From Dehalococcoidia bacterium (GTDB lineage: Bacteria; Chloroflexota; Dehalococcoidia; Dehalococcoidales; UBA1222): DNA of 15,522 bases. Position numbers and translations under genes: made by a program. Below the pieces are notes generated by a model. That model was not told the DNA's origin. It saw nothing but the letters and a program-made list of their open reading frames with translations, and did no database searches. The stretch covers positions 1-15,522 of the forward strand of contig WRDV01000013.1 of the NCBI GenBank assembly GCA_009779655.1, given 5' to 3'. Positions 1 to 6,237 of the stretch are shown here, piece after piece. Each line of letters starts with the position of its first letter. Position 1 is the first letter of the stretch.

Positions 1-183
1 CCAGCTAAACGTTGCCTTGAGAGGTGTGGCGGTTTGGTTGCGCGTATAGGTCGCGGCGGTAGGATGCTGGGTGATTTTCAACGGGTCCGCCGCGCTTACT
101 GCCACCGACAATGCCGCGAACTGACTGAACACCAGCGCCGTTGCAAGAAGAGGGAATAAGAACCTTTTTGCTTTGTTCTTCAT
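1..183 (-). CDS. Exported protein with signal peptide, probable Ig-like repeat surface protein (partial, C-terminus outside window)
   Basis: Sixty-one open codons run from an ATG at 183 off the left window edge. The start is well supported: a strong Shine-Dalgarno AAGGAGG sits 7 bases upstream and a promoter lies about 30 bases above the start codon. The N-terminus is a classic Sec signal peptide: basic residues K2-R7, a hydrophobic stretch at about 8-29, and a cleavage site near AVSA|ADP (residues 28-34). The mature part begins PLKITQHPTAATYTRNQTAT, which resembles the start of the bacterial Ig-like repeats of the form 'ITxQPxxATYxxGxTATxL' found in secreted and cell-surface proteins; that resemblance is from memory, and only about 28 mature residues are visible. 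No enzyme motif is present. It follows the ribosomal cluster on the same strand but lies beyond a strong terminator, so it should be expressed independently. The export signal is confident; the function is not known. Confidence 0.72.
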   Translation of the reverse strand, partial: MKNKAKRFLFPLLATALVFSQFAALSVAVSAADPLKITQHPTAATYTRNQTATPLKATFSW

Positions 184-459
184 AGCTGTTCCTCCTTAAA
201 TGTCAACCTACGCTATTGTAGTACAAAACTATGGCTATGTCATTATCCACAGTAGCGCCACTGCAACCGACTGCAGAAACTAGCAATTTTCTTGTTGTCA
301 ACATGACAGGCAGGTGTTTTTCAATCGGAAAAACTATGGCTTGAATATTTTGAGCGCCTAGGTCGTATGCTGCGTTTTGGTGAGATACCGGATAAGTAGA
401 AGCAGATCTACTTTGACCCGGGCATTCAGCTACCATCCTCGCTATGAGCTGCCGAGAAT
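184..459. other. Intergenic spacer between the ribosomal operon end and the exported protein gene
   Basis: This spacer holds the promoter and Shine-Dalgarno site of the exported protein at its low-coordinate end. At 388-421 there is an imperfect stem-loop: a 7-bp inner stem (394-400 with 407-413, 6-base loop) and an outer CCGG/CCGG pairing separated by small internal loops. It has no T-tract, so it is not an obvious terminator, and it lies upstream of the predicted promoter. A 77-codon minus-strand reading frame (203-436) covers this area but shows no domain or good ribosome binding site, so I do not call it. I recognise no riboswitch consensus. Confidence 0.5.
215..243 (-). promoter_or_regulatory. 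Sigma-70-type promoter for the exported protein
   Basis: Read on the minus strand, ATGACA (243-238) matches the -35 consensus at 5 of 6 bases. TACAAT (220-215) matches the -10 consensus at 5 of 6, and the spacer is exactly 17 bases. Transcription would begin near 208, giving a leader of about 25 bases with the Shine-Dalgarno site. It is placed as expected for the exported protein gene downstream of the operon terminator. No operator is obvious. Confidence 0.65.
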
Positions 460-495
460 GCAGGGAATAGGGCGAACATTCGCCCTATTCCCTGC
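460..495. repeat. Long inverted repeat, 17-bp arms with a 2-base loop
   Basis: Bases 460-476 are the exact reverse complement of 479-495, with CA between. Neither strand has a T-tract after the hairpin, so it is not a standard intrinsic terminator by itself. It lies only 2 bases from the 58-bp palindrome that ends the ribosomal operon. Possible roles are a 3'-end stabilising hairpin in read-through transcripts, a copy of a dispersed palindromic element, or part of a two-hairpin terminator. Confidence 0.8.
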
Positions 496-497
496 GC

Positions 498-555
498 TAT
501 CTACACAAAAACAAAGGCCGCCGGAGCTCCGGCGGCCTTTGTTTTTGTGTAGATA
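498..555 (-). terminator. Strong intrinsic terminator of the ribosomal operon, perfect 58-bp palindrome
   Basis: The two halves, 498-526 and 527-555, are perfect reverse complements with no mismatch and no spacer. The core at 516-537 is very GC-rich (GGCCGCCGGAG and its complement), followed on either strand by TTTGTTTTTGTG. It starts 3 bases after the rpsI stop codon, as expected for a Rho-independent terminator of the cluster. Because it is a full palindrome the same signal exists on the plus strand, so it could also stop transcription entering from the left. Confidence 0.9.
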
Positions 556-558
556 ATC

Positions 559-954
559 CTAACGCTTTGTATACTGCGATGCTTTGCGGGCACGTCTGAG
601 ACCCGCCTTCTTTCTTTCCTTAGCTCGAGGATCTCGAGTCAGTAATCCCTCTAAGCGCAGAGTCGCCTTATGGTTTTCGTCTTCTTTAAGAAGCGCTCGT
701 GAGATACCAAGCGCAATAGCGTCAGCTTGACCGGTAATTCCGCCGCCTTCCACTTTCACGACGACATCATACTTGGCCGCCGTCTGAGTTGCAATAAGCG
801 GTTTGATAATTGTTTGCCGATGATCAATGCGTGTAAAACGCTCTTCATAATTCTGTCCGTCCACAGTGATACTGCCGCTGCCAGGGCTCAGTTTAACCTG
901 CGACACAGCAGTCTTACGTCTGCCGGTACCACTAGAATAAGTCTTCTTTACCAT
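559..954 (-). CDS. rpsI: 30S ribosomal protein S9
   Basis: S9 is a small-subunit head protein whose C-terminal tail reaches the P-site tRNA. The 131-residue product has the family layout: an N-terminal start with SSGTGRRKTAVSQVKL, the GGGITGQADAIALGISRALL core (about residues 70-90), and the basic tail DPRAKERKKAGLRRARKASQ ending in the conserved YTKR. Length is normal. The ATG at 954 has a purine-rich AAGGGGGG upstream. It is the last gene of the cluster, 16 bases after rplM as in the common rplM-rpsI pair, and is followed directly by the terminator at 498-555. Confidence 0.97.
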   Translation of the reverse strand: MVKKTYSSGTGRRKTAVSQVKLSPGSGSITVDGQNYEERFTRIDHRQTIIKPLIATQTAAKYDVVVKVEGGGITGQADAIALGISRALLKEDENHKATLRLEGLLTRDPRAKERKKAGLRRARKASQYTKR

Positions 955-970
955 TTATAGTATACCCCCC

Positions 971-1402
971 TTACACCTCAGCCTGCTTAACGGCTGCAAT
1001 ATTGCTATGTGGATGCTCCGCGCCGGCATAGATTTTCAACTTTTTAAGCATAGCAACACCCAGCTTATTCCGGGGTAGCATGCCTTTAACTGCATGTTCA
1101 ATAACCATCTCGGGCTTTTTGCTCAGCATCTCATCCAGCGCTACGCTACGGAAACCGCCCGGATAGCCTGAATGTCTATAGTACATCTTTTGTTCCAGCT
1201 TCTTGCCGGACACCTTTATCTTGGAAGCATTGACAACCACTACATAGTCACCGGTATCCAAGTTGCGCGTAAACATAGCTTTATTCTTGCCCATGAGTAT
1301 CTTCGCCGTCTCAGTTGCGAGCTCGCCCAGCACCCGATCAGTAGCGTCAATGACATGCCATTCGCGCTTAATTTCTTTTGCTTTAACAGTATAGGTTTTC
1401 AT
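971..1402 (-). CDS. rplM: 50S ribosomal protein L13
   Basis: L13 is an early-assembling 23S rRNA binding protein of the large subunit. The 143-residue product shows family landmarks: WHVIDATDRVLGELAT near residues 15-30, LMGKNKAMFTRNLDTGDYV (about 36-54), YYRHSGYPGG (about 74-83) and the HAVKGMLPRNKLG segment (about 103-115). Length is normal. Its ATG overlaps the truA stop codon by one base (TAATG), implying translational coupling. rpsI follows after 16 bases, the usual L13-S9 pairing. Confidence 0.97.
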   Translation of the reverse strand: MKTYTVKAKEIKREWHVIDATDRVLGELATETAKILMGKNKAMFTRNLDTGDYVVVVNASKIKVSGKKLEQKMYYRHSGYPGGFRSVALDEMLSKKPEMVIEHAVKGMLPRNKLGVAMLKKLKIYAGAEHPHSNIAAVKQAEV

Positions 1403-2229
1403 TAGAAGCCTTCCTCATAATACACGCTTTTCAAATACAAGCCATAGCTAGGCACCGCAGGTCCTGCCAAGCCAAATTCGCAAGTGTTAATTATACTCTG
1501 AAACTCCTGCAGTGTCATCTTGCCCTGACCAACCCGCAGTAGTGTCCCGACCGTATTGCGTACTTGATGCAGTAAAAAAGCACTGGCCATCATGCGAACG
1601 ATAACCATCCTACCATCGCGCCTTGCAGAAGCGTGATACATATATCGCACTGTTGTACGTTCTTCGTCTTCCGTATTCGAAGTAAAAGAGGCAAAATCAT
1701 GCTCACCAATCAAAAGTTGGCAAGCATGATTCATAGCATCAATATTCAATTCGCCCGCGATACGGTGAGCGCGTCCATTCCACAAAGGTGATCGTGTTGC
1801 GCTATTAAGAATAAAATACTCATATTCACGCTTGCTGGCATGCCGCCGCGGATCAAAGGCCAAGCTCATCCGTCGCGCCGACTTAACCGCGATATCAAGC
1901 GGCAAGAAATGGTTCAAACCGCTAACAAAAGCTCTTTCTTCCAGAGAAGACTCTGTATCAAAAGCCACCACTTGTCCTGCAGCATGTACACCGGCATCCG
2001 TACGCCCGGCCATCGTGACGCGAGCACTCTCGCCGGTTAACTTGTATAATGCTTTCTCTATTTCAGACTGAATCGTAAGCACTTCGGGCTGCCACTGCGA
2101 GCCGGCATAGCATTCGCCATCATACTCAACCACCAGCGCAAGACGCGTCTTAAGCTTGGTATCACCCAAAACAACAGGCGGCACAACAACCTCCGACCGC
2201 TTAATAGAAAGTGCTGGCGACAAAACCAT
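1402..2229 (-). CDS. truA: tRNA pseudouridine(38-40) synthase TruA
   Basis: TruA converts uridines 38, 39 and 40 in the anticodon arm of many tRNAs to pseudouridine. The catalytic aspartate is D78 in the motif MAGRTDAGVHA (about residues 73-83). Other family segments are VVEYDGECYAGSQWQP (33-48), KREYEYFI (133-140) and AFLLHQVRNTVGTLLRVGQG (217-236). From the ATG at 2229 the product has 275 residues with about 28 non-conserved residues before the core, and no Shine-Dalgarno site close to this ATG. An in-frame GTG at 2184 has GGAGG 5 bases upstream and would give 260 residues, so it may be the true start. The gene begins 2 bases after rplQ and overlaps rplM by one base. Confidence 0.95.
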   Translation of the reverse strand: MVLSPALSIKRSEVVVPPVVLGDTKLKTRLALVVEYDGECYAGSQWQPEVLTIQSEIEKALYKLTGESARVTMAGRTDAGVHAAGQVVAFDTESSLEERAFVSGLNHFLPLDIAVKSARRMSLAFDPRRHASKREYEYFILNSATRSPLWNGRAHRIAGELNIDAMNHACQLLIGEHDFASFTSNTEDEERTTVRYMYHASARRDGRMVIVRMMASAFLLHQVRNTVGTLLRVGQGKMTLQEFQSIINTCEFGLAGPAVPSYGLYLKSVYYEEGF

Positions 2230-2231
2230 AA

Positions 2232-2585
2232 CTACTTAACCAGCTCCAACTGCGCCATAGGGGCGCCGTCTCCTAAACGCGGAACCATCTTGGTAATGCG
2301 AGTATATCCCCCGTTGCGCTCAGCATAGCGCTTAGCGATATCGTCAAACACCTTATCTACGATAGACTCATCATAGATAAAAGCCAGCGCGCGACGTCGA
2401 GCATTCAAATCACCCCTTTTGCCAAGAGTAATCATTTTCTCCGCCATGCCGCGCACTTCCTTAGCCTTGGCCTCAGTAGTGACAATTTTCTCGCTATTCA
2501 TCAAGCTTTGCACCAAATTGCGATACATAGCCAAGCGATGTGCTGTAGGTCTATCAAATTTTCTTCCGGATACTTTATGTCTCAT
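2232..2585 (-). CDS. rplQ: 50S ribosomal protein L17
   Basis: L17 is a large-subunit protein near the peptide exit tunnel. The start at 2585 gives 117 residues and begins with the universal MRHKVSGRKFDRPTAHRLAM. The segment with LVQSLMNSEKIVTTEAKAKE follows, and it ends in GDGAPMAQLELVK. A longer in-frame extension reaching 2708 would overlap the rpoA end and has no L17 similarity, so I rejected it. AGGTGAG lies just upstream of the start. The gene follows rpoA after 46 bases, the largest gap in the cluster, and precedes truA by 2 bases. Confidence 0.96.
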   Translation of the reverse strand: MRHKVSGRKFDRPTAHRLAMYRNLVQSLMNSEKIVTTEAKAKEVRGMAEKMITLGKRGDLNARRRALAFIYDESIVDKVFDDIAKRYAERNGGYTRITKMVPRLGDGAPMAQLELVK

Positions 2586-2631
2586 ATTATTCTCACCTTG
2601 ACTAGATATTATGCGCTTATGACACCCACTA

Positions 2632-3639
2632 TCAAGCGAGCTTCTTCTTACGCGCTGATTTCTTTTGCGCCTCGGGCTCTTCCTTGTTCTCCTCAGCCGG
2701 CGCCTCATTCATTCTTGGGAAAGATAATCCTAAGCCGGTTAGTTTCTCTTCAACTTCTAGACGCGACTTCTGCCCGAAGTTACGCAAGTTCAGAAGCTCT
2801 CTCTCGTTTAGGCCGGCAAGCTCCCCCACAGTATTAATACCACTACGATGCAGACAATTCATAGCGCGTACAGAAAGGTCTAACTGCTCAACCGGCATAT
2901 TGTATATATCTTCAGGAATAAAAGCCCTCATAGATTTCTTCTCTGCGAGATCAGATGCGCAGCTGAAATCCACAACCGGCTTAAGATGCTCCACCAAGAT
3001 GGCTGCCCCGCGACTAATTGCCCGAGCAGGCGACATCGTACCGTCAGTCCATATCTCAATTGTCAGCCTCTCCTGACTCGTTTCGCGGCCAAGATGTAAC
3101 GGCTCTGTTGTAAAGTTTACCTTACGCACAGGAGTAAATATGGAATCCACCATAATAGTTCCTATGGGCATATTCGCGCCGCCGCCAGCAGTCTGGTACC
3201 CCATACCCAAATCCACATCCAACTCAACCGCCAGAGACGCTGCTTTTCCGCTTAAGGTCGCCAGATATAAATCAGGATTGACAATCTCAAAATCCACAGA
3301 CGGCATAATATCAGAGGCGCGCAATTCACCCTCGCCCTCTTTCCCAATATACAGCTTACCCGGCTTGCCAGAAAGCGCCTTCATTCTAAGCGACTTGATA
3401 TTCAACAAGAAATCCAGCACGTCTTCCTTAACGTTAGGAATAGGCGAGAATTCGTGCTGAATGCCGTCAATGCGCACACGCGTGACAGCGGCACCTGGAA
3501 GATAACGCAAAAGCACACGACGCATGGCATTGCCAAGCGTTGTACCAAAGCCCTTTTCCAATGGACTAATAACAAAACGACCGTATTTATCGCTATTTTC
3601 TACGTTTTCAATTTTTGGTATAGATAGGCTCACCAACAT
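2632..3639 (-). CDS. rpoA: DNA-directed RNA polymerase subunit alpha
   Basis: The alpha subunit dimerises to nucleate RNA polymerase assembly and contacts promoter UP elements and activators. The product has 335 residues. The N-terminal domain (about 1-235) includes PLEKGFGTTLGNAMRRVLL (26-44), the segment contacting beta/beta'. The C-terminal helix-hairpin-helix domain (about 247-307) has LSVRAMNCLHRSGINTVGEL and RNFGQKS; R258, N261 and K291 match the E. coli DNA-contacting R265, N268 and K298. After residue 310 is a 25-residue charged tail, acidic then basic (ending KKKLA). A strong AAGGAGG site precedes the ATG. It follows rpsD by 14 bases, as in other alpha operons. Confidence 0.98.
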   Translation of the reverse strand: MLVSLSIPKIENVENSDKYGRFVISPLEKGFGTTLGNAMRRVLLRYLPGAAVTRVRIDGIQHEFSPIPNVKEDVLDFLLNIKSLRMKALSGKPGKLYIGKEGEGELRASDIMPSVDFEIVNPDLYLATLSGKAASLAVELDVDLGMGYQTAGGGANMPIGTIMVDSIFTPVRKVNFTTEPLHLGRETSQERLTIEIWTDGTMSPARAISRGAAILVEHLKPVVDFSCASDLAEKKSMRAFIPEDIYNMPVEQLDLSVRAMNCLHRSGINTVGELAGLNERELLNLRNFGQKSRLEVEEKLTGLGLSFPRMNEAPAEENKEEPEAQKKSARKKKLA

Positions 3640-3653
3640 AGCCTCCTTAATTT

Positions 3654-4277
3654 CTAGCGGGAGTAATACTCAACCACTGAAGCCATATCAAACTTAGTCC
3701 CAATATCGCCGGGAACCGGCACGCTGATTACTCGCCCAACCATAGACGTTCTATCTAGGCTGAGCCACATAGCAACCACTTTACTGCTAATGCCATCCGC
3801 AGCGAGCTTGAAGTAATTGCTCTTTTTGCTGACCTCTTGCCAGCCAATAACATCGCCTTCCTTCACAAGATAAGAAGGGATATCCGTGTTTTTGCCATTT
3901 ACCATGAAATGCCCATGCTGTACCAGCTGGCGAGCTTGCGCGCGTGAATCGGCAAAGCCAAGACGGTAAACAACGTTGTCCAATCTTTTCTCAAGTAATA
4001 CTAACAAATTATCACCGGTAATGCCGCTCTGGCGCTCAGCTTCAGCAAAGAAACGGCGGAACTGGCGCTCAAGCACGCCATAGCTATAACGTACTTTTTG
4101 CTTCTCGCGCAGCTGCATACCGCGGTCAGACAAACGGCGGCGGCGCGAAAGCTGCGGACCGGGAGGTTTAGGCCGCTTGTCAAAGACGCATCTGGCAACG
4201 CACTTGTCGCCTTTGAGAAACAGCTTGTCGCCGCTACGGCGGCACAAACGACACTTAGCTTCAGTATATCTAGCCAT
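3654..4277 (-). CDS. rpsD: 30S ribosomal protein S4, zinc-binding form
   Basis: S4 starts 30S assembly by binding the 5' domain of 16S rRNA, and in several bacteria represses the alpha operon. The product has 207 residues. Four N-terminal cysteines, C9, C12, C26 and C30, have the spacing of the zinc-binding (C+) S4 type. The S4 RNA-binding domain spans about 97-160 and includes EKRLDNVVYRLGFADSRAQA. The C-terminus carries the conserved DMASVVEYYSR-type ending. The gene begins 3 bases after rpsK and sits directly before rpoA, an order seen in Actinobacteria and Chloroflexota but not in Bacillus, where rpsD is elsewhere. Confidence 0.97.
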   Translation of the reverse strand: MARYTEAKCRLCRRSGDKLFLKGDKCVARCVFDKRPKPPGPQLSRRRRLSDRGMQLREKQKVRYSYGVLERQFRRFFAEAERQSGITGDNLLVLLEKRLDNVVYRLGFADSRAQARQLVQHGHFMVNGKNTDIPSYLVKEGDVIGWQEVSKKSNYFKLAADGISSKVVAMWLSLDRTSMVGRVISVPVPGDIGTKFDMASVVEYYSR

Positions 4278-4280
4278 AGA

Positions 4281-4673
4281 CTATACACGTCTCCTTTTAG
4301 GCGGGCGGCAGCCATTATGCGGAACAGGTGTTACATCGCGGATGCTCGTAATATGCAAACCGGAGGCCTGCAGTGAGCGGATAGCTGCTTCACGACCACT
4401 ACCCGGCCCTTTGACAAATACTTCTACCTGCCTAAGACCGACTTCCATGGCCTTGCGAGTAGCAGTCGCGGCTGCCATCTGAGCGGCATAAGGCGTACTT
4501 TTACGCGAGCCCTTAAACCCGGAGGCGCCGGCGCTGGACGAGGATATCACATTTCCCTGCGGATCGGTCAGCGTCACAATAGTATTGTTAAAAGTGGCCT
4601 GAATGTAGACCCGTCCAGAAGGTATGACCCTCTTTTCTCGTTTTCGAGTTGGTTTCTTGCTTGTTTGTGCCAT
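4281..4673 (-). CDS. rpsK: 30S ribosomal protein S11
   Basis: S11 forms part of the 30S platform near the mRNA exit channel. The 130-residue product has the family core GRVYIQATFNNTIVTLTDPQ (20-39), the SSAGASGFKGSRKSTPYAAQ segment (about 47-66), GPGSGREAAIRSLQASGL (about 90-107), and the ending TPVPHNGCRPPKRRRV. Length is normal. The leader carries two GGAGTAA boxes (see separate entry). It starts 36 bases after rpsM and ends 3 bases before rpsD. Confidence 0.97.
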   Translation of the reverse strand: MAQTSKKPTRKREKRVIPSGRVYIQATFNNTIVTLTDPQGNVISSSSAGASGFKGSRKSTPYAAQMAAATATRKAMEVGLRQVEVFVKGPGSGREAAIRSLQASGLHITSIRDVTPVPHNGCRPPKRRRV

Positions 4674-4709
4674 GTATTACTCCTAGTTGTTACTCCAGTT
4701 AGTTAGTTA
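4674..4709 (-). promoter_or_regulatory. rpsK leader with duplicated ribosome-binding sequence
   Basis: On the minus strand this 36-base gap contains GGAGTAA twice (4696-4690 and 4683-4677). The second copy places GGAG 6 bases before the rpsK ATG, ideal for initiation; the first would be spare. Just after the rpsM stop the sequence also repeats AACT three times (4710-4697). The duplication may be chance, or it may give a standby ribosome site. Confidence 0.45.
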
Positions 4710-5096
4710 TTACTTCTTAGCGCCGCGCTTCTGACCGCGACCGGCAACAGTTTTCGGTTTACCCTTGCGTGTGCGAGCGTTAGTACGAGTGCGCTGTCCT
4801 CTTACCGGAAGACTGCGACGATGACGCAACCCGCGGTATGATCCAATATCAATCAAGCGCTTGATATTCAGGCTAATCTCTTTGCGTAGCTCGCCCTCAA
4901 TACGATACTCGCGGTCAATAAACTCGCGAATACGATTTAACTCGGCCTCTGACAATTCATCAAGTTTGGATTCCGGCTTAACATTAGTCGCTTCCAGAAT
5001 CTGAAAAGCGCGCGTCCGTCCTACGCCATATAGGTATTGCAATGAAACCCACGCCTGTTTGTCTCTTGGCAAATCCACACCGGCTATACGTGCCAT
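4710..5096 (-). CDS. rpsM: 30S ribosomal protein S13
   Basis: S13 sits in the 30S head, makes bridges to the 50S subunit and reaches the P-site tRNA with its basic tail. The 128-residue product begins MARIAGVDLPRDKQAWVSLQ, contains the helix-two-turn-helix region YGVGRTRAFQIL (about 24-35), and has the strongly conserved GSYRGLRHRRSLPVRGQRTR segment (87-106) with a Lys/Arg-rich tail. A strong GAGGAGG site lies upstream of the ATG. It follows rpmJ by 26 bases, the usual infA-rpmJ-rpsM-rpsK order. Confidence 0.97.
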   Translation of the reverse strand: MARIAGVDLPRDKQAWVSLQYLYGVGRTRAFQILEATNVKPESKLDELSEAELNRIREFIDREYRIEGELRKEISLNIKRLIDIGSYRGLRHRRSLPVRGQRTRTNARTRKGKPKTVAGRGQKRGAKK

Positions 5097-5122
5097 ATTC
5101 TAATATCCTCCTCTATACCAAC

Positions 5123-5236
5123 CTAACCCTGACGCTGCTTATGTTTAGGGTTAGCGCAGATATTGCGCACTACGCCTTTGCGCTTAATAATCTTGCATTT
5201 TTCACATTGTACCTTGACTGATGCCCTTACTTTCAT
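5123..5236 (-). CDS. rpmJ: 50S ribosomal protein L36, zinc-binding form
   Basis: This 37-residue gene was read directly from the sequence. The product starts MKVRASVKVQCEKCKIIKRK and ends NPKHKQRQG. The zinc ribbon ligands C11, C14, C27 and H32 are all present, making it the C+ (zinc) L36 type. L36 binds 23S rRNA and helps fold a junction in the large subunit. The ATG at 5236 has a GGAAGG site upstream. Its place between infA and rpmM's usual partner rpsM (29 bases from infA, 26 from rpsM) is the conserved bacterial arrangement. Confidence 0.96.
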   Translation of the reverse strand: MKVRASVKVQCEKCKIIKRKGVVRNICANPKHKQRQG

Positions 5237-5265
5237 GTCGTACCTTCCCAAACACTTCTGTGTAC

Positions 5266-5484
5266 TTATTTAAAGCGATAAGTAATACGCCCGCGTGTCA
5301 AATCATAAGGCGAAAGCTCTACTAACACCTTATCCCCCGGCAACACCCTAATGTAATGTACTCTAATTTTACCCGAGATATGCGCAAGGACAGTATGTCC
5401 ATTTGACAGTTTCACTTGAAAAGTAGCGTTTGGCAACGCCTCTACAACTGTCCCCTCTACCTCAATAGCTTCCTTTTTTGTCAT
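5266..5484 (-). CDS. infA: Translation initiation factor IF-1
   Basis: IF-1 binds the 30S A site and works with IF-2 and IF-3 in initiation. The 72-residue product has the family length and fold signature: EAIEVEGTVVEALPNATFQV (about 5-24), the OB-fold segment GHTVLAHISGKIRVHYIRV, and LPGDKVLVELSPYDLTRGRI followed by TYRFK. The ATG lies one base after the map stop codon, so translation is probably coupled. rpmJ follows after 29 bases. Confidence 0.98.
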   Translation of the reverse strand: MTKKEAIEVEGTVVEALPNATFQVKLSNGHTVLAHISGKIRVHYIRVLPGDKVLVELSPYDLTRGRITYRFK

Positions 5485-5485
5485 A

Positions 5486-6235
5486 TTATCCCTTGGTCAG
5501 AATTTCAGGTTCTCCGTCGGTGACAACCACGGTATGCTCAAAATGAGCAGCCAAGCTGCCATCGGCTGTCGAAACAACCCAATTATCATCTCCTACCTTA
5601 GTTCGCCAGCCTCCGACAGCCAACATCGGCTCAATAGCCAATGTCATTCCTTTCTTTAATTCAGGGCCGGTGCCGCATTCGCCAAAATTCGGCACCAACG
5701 GATCTTCATGCATGGCGCGCCCAATTCCATGCCCGGTATACTCTCTTATCACATTAAACCCGCGCGACTCCGCACAGCACTGAATGGCAGATGAGATATC
5801 ACCAAGCCTGCCCCCCGCGCGCGCAGCCGATATTCCGGCATTAAGCGACTCGCGAGCAGCATCAAGCAAACAACCCGCTCGCAAACCGGCGTCGCCCACA
5901 ATCACAGTTATTGCGGCATCACCCTGGAAGCCCTCCGCTATTGCGCCGAAATCAAGCGACACCACGTCTCCGTCTTCAATAACACGCTTACCCGGTATGC
6001 CATGCACAATCTCATCGTTAACCGAAACGCACAGACTGGCGGGATAACCACGGTACCCCTTAAACGACGGCCTGCCCCCCATAGCGCGAATCTCTCTCTC
6101 AGCAATCTCATCCAGTTCAGACGTTTTCATGCCGGCGCGCATACTGCCCTTCAAAACACTCAGAACTCGCGCCACCATACGCCCCGCATTGCGCATCGCT
6201 TCTAACTCGCGCTCATTTTTAATACCAATAGACAT
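5486..6235 (-). CDS. map: Methionine aminopeptidase, type I
   Basis: Map removes the initiator methionine from nascent proteins after deformylation. The 249-residue product has all expected catalytic and metal-binding residues: H78, D95 (in SLDFGA), D106 (in GDAA), H169 (in YTGHGIG), H176 (in MHEDP), E202 (in AIEPM) and E233 (in HFEHT). It lacks an N-terminal zinc-finger extension, so it is the simple MetAP-Ia kind. The gene sits 2 bases after adk and 1 base before infA, the familiar secY-adk-map-infA run, and should be translated in coupling with them. Confidence 0.98.
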   Translation of the reverse strand: MSIGIKNERELEAMRNAGRMVARVLSVLKGSMRAGMKTSELDEIAEREIRAMGGRPSFKGYRGYPASLCVSVNDEIVHGIPGKRVIEDGDVVSLDFGAIAEGFQGDAAITVIVGDAGLRAGCLLDAARESLNAGISAARAGGRLGDISSAIQCCAESRGFNVIREYTGHGIGRAMHEDPLVPNFGECGTGPELKKGMTLAIEPMLAVGGWRTKVGDDNWVVSTADGSLAAHFEHTVVVTDGEPEILTKG

Positions 6236-6237
6236 AA

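Noticed and set aside
296..301. Perfect TTGACA on the minus strand as a -35 element
   Set aside because: There is no acceptable -10 at 16-18 bases downstream (TTCTGC and neighbours); the promoter at 215-243 fits better.
203..436. 77-codon minus-strand frame between terminator and promoter
   Set aside because: The ribosome-binding site is poor, there is no recognisable domain, and it contains the promoter of the next gene.
2585..2708. Longer start for rplQ, overlapping the rpoA end
   Set aside because: The added sequence is an arginine-rich out-of-frame reading of the rpoA tail; the family start MRHKVSGRKF is at 2585 with its own ribosome-binding site.
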